Assembly: GCA_003487805.1 (NCBI GenBank)
Contig: DNNE01000183.1
Location: forward strand, 11,048-19,160
Direction of reading: 5' to 3'
DNA: 8,113 nt
Source of the DNA: Blastocatellia bacterium
Lineage (GTDB): Bacteria; Acidobacteriota; Blastocatellia; Pyrinomonadales; Pyrinomonadaceae
The notes below the pieces were generated by a model. It had not been told where the DNA came from. It saw only the letters and a program-made list of their open reading frames with translations, and did no database searches. The translations under genes were made by a program, and so were the position numbers. Position 1 is the stretch's first letter. Every line of letters starts with the position of its first letter. Of this stretch, positions 6,255 through 8,113 are shown one piece after another.

Positions 6255-6784
6255 CTGCCGAAAATCTGCAAGCCTTCATGAAAGCCCTGGCTTCCGAGGC
6301 CAGGACGTCCAGCAGAATCTATCTCGTCGGAGGATCTACGGCAGTATTGCTCGGTTGGCGAAGCTCGACGATCGATGTCGATTTGAAAATTGTTCCGGAG
6401 AGCGACGAAATCCTGAGAGCTTTGCCGCGACTAAAAGAGAAACTGCATATTAATGTCGAACTTGCGTCACCTGATGATTTCATTCCTGCGCTGCCCGGTT
6501 GGCAGGAACGCAGCCGATTCATTCAGCAGGAAGGAAGGATCGCTTTCTATCATTACGACTTCTATGCTCAGACGCTCGCGAAGATTCAGCGTGGACACGA
6601 AATCGACCTTAGCGACGCGAAACATTTTGTAGAGAGTGGACTAGCCGAGCCCGCACGCTTGCGCGACTTATTCGCGGCCATTGAGGATCAGATATTTCGC
6701 TATCCAGAACTGAACCGACAAACGTTTAAAGATGATCTTGATCGTTTCCTGAGACCCTACTTGAACACTACCGCGAATGAGTAG
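6239..6784 (+). CDS. Nucleotidyltransferase-fold protein (DUF6036-like, AbiEii/MenT-related)
   Basis: This 181-residue soluble protein has the hallmarks of a minimal nucleotidyltransferase: GGS (31-33) at the end of strand one, then the metal-binding pair D46/D48 in STIDVDLK, and a possible third carboxylate E74 in INVELAS. A downstream helix carries KIQRGHEIDLSDA (115-127), resembling the K-x-x-R-x(4)-D-x-x-D pattern of AbiEii-type proteins. The conserved middle PDDFIPALPGW (78-88) and HYDFYAQTLAKI (105-116) resemble what I recall of DUF6036. Relatives in the AbiEii/MenT group transfer nucleotides, in some cases onto tRNA as toxins, but no substrate can be read from this sequence. The ATG at 6239 overlaps the upstream 91-codon gene by 16 nt, and no strong Shine-Dalgarno is visible. 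The 3' end overlaps the glycosyltransferase start by 8 nt. All putative catalytic residues are present, so it looks intact. Confidence 0.85.
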   Translation: MRQALTAENLQAFMKALASEARTSSRIYLVGGSTAVLLGWRSSTIDVDLKIVPESDEILRALPRLKEKLHINVELASPDDFIPALPGWQERSRFIQQEGRIAFYHYDFYAQTLAKIQRGHEIDLSDAKHFVESGLAEPARLRDLFAAIEDQIFRYPELNRQTFKDDLDRFLRPYLNTTANE

Positions 6785-8033
6785 TCATGCGTCCTTCATG
6801 AATATCCTGCTCTTCGTCTTTTATTTCTTTGCCGCAATATCAATCTGGCTCGGATTGCTTTCGCTTCGCGGAGGCGTTCGTTTCATTCGGTATCTCCAAG
6901 CCGAATTAACAAAAGAATATCCGGAATTCACGCCGTTCGTGACAGTGTTCATGCCTTTGCGCGGGATCGATGAGGGCCTGCGAGAGAACATCAACGCGAT
7001 CTTTGCTCAGGATTATCCGACTTTCGAAATCGTTTTTGTCGTGGATCGCGCTGACGAACCGGCGTTGGCGGTAGTTGAAGCGGCCCGTCGTTCGTTCGCC
7101 GGCGTGGTTGGGCCGGTAATGCAATTTGTAATCGCCGGCCCGGCAGTCGATCAGGGTCAGAAAGTCCACAATCTGATTTTTGCGATCGATCATGCGCATC
7201 CACAAAGTGAAGTCTTTGCTTTTATCGATTCAGACGCGCGACCAAAAAGCCAGTGGTTGCGCTCGTTGGTCGCGCCACTTAAAGATGAAAGTATTGGCGC
7301 GACGACCGGCTATCGCTGGTTCGTTCCGGTTCGTGGTGGAATTGCTTCGCAGTTGCAGTCCGTCTGGAATGCGGCAATAGCTTCCGCCTTAGGCGCGAAC
7401 GGTCAGAAGAATTTTTGCTGGGGTGGCTCGACGGCAATCAGAAGGACGACGTTTGAGTCATGCAAAGTAAGCGAGCATTGGCGCGGCACAGTGTCTGACG
7501 ATTTTGCGATGACGCGGGCGCTGCATCAAGCGGTTGTGCCAATCAAGTTCGTCCCGCAATGCCTGACGCCGTCGTTTGAAGATTGCACATGGCCGCGGTT
7601 GTTCGAATTCACCACGCGGCAACTAAAGATAACGCGGGCTTACGCAGCCCACTTGTGGAAGTCAGTGTTCATCGGCAGCGCAATCTTTGTGCTTACGTTT
7701 TTTGGCGGCATGACCATGGTGATAGTGCGCGCCGCGATGCATTCTTCCTTCGCCACGCCGCTATTTCTTCTGTTGATTATTTTTGCATTGGGGGCGATGA
7801 AGTCTCATCTGAGACTGCGGGCCGTAGCGGCCATCATCAACGATGAGCGAGTGCACTCATTCACCTCAACTGTGGCTCATATTACCCTGTGGCCTCTGGC
7901 TTCGGCGCTTTATCTCTACAACGGGGTGGCCGCGGCAGTTTCTCGTCGGATCATCTGGCGGGGAATTACCTATCAATTGAAATCGCCCGATGAAACTGTC
8001 ATCATTCGCCGCGAAAACGAAGAACACGTTTAG
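6777..8033 (+). CDS. Membrane-anchored family 2 glycosyltransferase (HpnI/ceramide glucosyltransferase-like)
   Basis: This is a 418-residue inner-membrane glycosyltransferase with a GT-A fold facing the cytoplasm. It has an N-terminal membrane segment (about 8-30), a catalytic domain (about 52-290) and three likely C-terminal membrane segments (about 295-320, 326-341, 362-385). The family's acidic motifs are visible: D90 (VVDRAD), D151/D153 (FIDSDAR) and D241/D242 (VSDDFAM), the last being the probable base region. MPLRG (59-63), CWGGSTA (214-220) and the C-terminal WRGITYQL (394-401) also fit the ceramide glucosyltransferase/HpnI-like branch. The expected QxxRW motif is degenerate: RQLKITR (281-287) in place of a form such as RQLRWAR. 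The likely role is sugar transfer to a lipid acceptor, but neither donor nor acceptor can be inferred and no hopanoid or sphingolipid genes are nearby. The ATG at 6777 overlaps the preceding gene by 8 nt; M8 (6798) is an alternative start. The stop codon lies within a repeat element. Confidence 0.88.
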   Translation: MSSHASFMNILLFVFYFFAAISIWLGLLSLRGGVRFIRYLQAELTKEYPEFTPFVTVFMPLRGIDEGLRENINAIFAQDYPTFEIVFVVDRADEPALAVVEAARRSFAGVVGPVMQFVIAGPAVDQGQKVHNLIFAIDHAHPQSEVFAFIDSDARPKSQWLRSLVAPLKDESIGATTGYRWFVPVRGGIASQLQSVWNAAIASALGANGQKNFCWGGSTAIRRTTFESCKVSEHWRGTVSDDFAMTRALHQAVVPIKFVPQCLTPSFEDCTWPRLFEFTTRQLKITRAYAAHLWKSVFIGSAIFVLTFFGGMTMVIVRAAMHSSFATPLFLLLIIFALGAMKSHLRLRAVAAIINDERVHSFTSTVAHITLWPLASALYLYNGVAAAVSRRIIWRGITYQLKSPDETVIIRRENEEHV

Positions 8034-8080
8034 AGTCGGGCTACTGCCCGACATAAGCGGGCGGTAGCCCGCTTCTAAAC
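8028..8080. repeat. Second copy of the GC-rich paired-palindrome element, overlapping a gene end
   Basis: Arms 8028-8051 and 8057-8080 are reverse complements at 20 of 24 positions, separated by about 5 nt. Each arm is itself a hairpin: 8036-8041 pairs with 8046-8051 around TACT, and 8055-8062 pairs with 8067-8074 around GGTA. The right arm matches the element at 40-64 at 22 of 25 positions. The left arm begins inside the last codon of the glycosyltransferase gene, so the TAG stop (8031-8033) is part of the repeat. The two head-to-head palindromes resemble a BIME arrangement. It may act as a message 3' end, but there is no T-tract. Confidence 0.85.
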
Positions 8081-8090
8081 TATCAACAAC

Positions 8091-8108
8091 GACAAACTGA
8101 AGTTTGTC
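8091..8108. repeat. Short hairpin, 7-bp stem with TGAA loop
   Basis: gacaaac (8091-8097) pairs perfectly with gtttgtc (8102-8108) around TGAA. No T-run follows within the 5 remaining bases, so a terminator cannot be claimed. It may be the start of another dispersed palindrome cut off by the window edge. Confidence 0.5.
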
Positions 8109-8113
8109 AGACA

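Noticed and set aside
6906..7205. 99-codon minus-strand open frame opposite the glycosyltransferase
   Set aside because: It is antisense to the catalytic domain, with low-quality composition (many Arg/His) and no ribosome site.

Overview
The window (8113 bases, moderately GC-rich) carries the distal end of a respiratory complex I (NADH:quinone oxidoreductase, nuo) operon, nuoL-nuoM-nuoN, followed on the same strand by three closely packed or overlapping genes. These encode a 91-residue conserved-looking protein, a small nucleotidyltransferase-fold protein and a membrane-anchored family 2 glycosyltransferase. All six genes read on the + strand. I see no tRNA, rRNA, CRISPR array, transposase or prophage gene.

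The organism is most likely an environmental Gram-negative-type bacterium, and my best guess is Acidobacteriota (Blastocatellia/Pyrinomonadales-like). This rests on an unusually long NuoL (801 residues), the intergenic palindromes ending in 'gcccgc..ctaaac', the 'ccacagaggacac' and 'ctttgtactt' intergenic repeats I associate with such genomes, and general protein resemblance. No marker gene is present, so the assignment is inference.

Layout: positions 1-78 hold a GC-rich inverted repeat and the nuoL leader. nuoL (79-2484) is followed by an 81-nt gap filled by a second inverted-repeat family plus the nuoM ribosome site. nuoM (2566-4260) is followed by a 128-nt gap holding a third inverted-repeat family with a short tandem heptamer array. 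nuoN (4389-5969) is followed after 9 nt by a 91-codon gene (5979-6254). That gene overlaps a nucleotidyltransferase gene (6239-6784) by 16 nt, which in turn overlaps a glycosyltransferase gene (6777-8033) by 8 nt. The glycosyltransferase stop codon lies inside a second copy of the first repeat family (8028-8080), and a small hairpin of a further type lies at 8091-8108.

NuoL, NuoM and NuoN are the three antiporter-like proton-pumping subunits of the complex I membrane arm, and their core Glu/Lys/His residues are mostly recognisable. The last three genes have no known link to complex I. Their spacing argues that they are transcribed with or just behind nuoN and are translationally coupled to each other. 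The small protein plus nucleotidyltransferase resembles a paired module, possibly related to AbiEii/MenT-type proteins, and is the best candidate for unexplored biology here. The other notable signal is that every loose intergenic junction in this operon is occupied by a different palindromic repeat.
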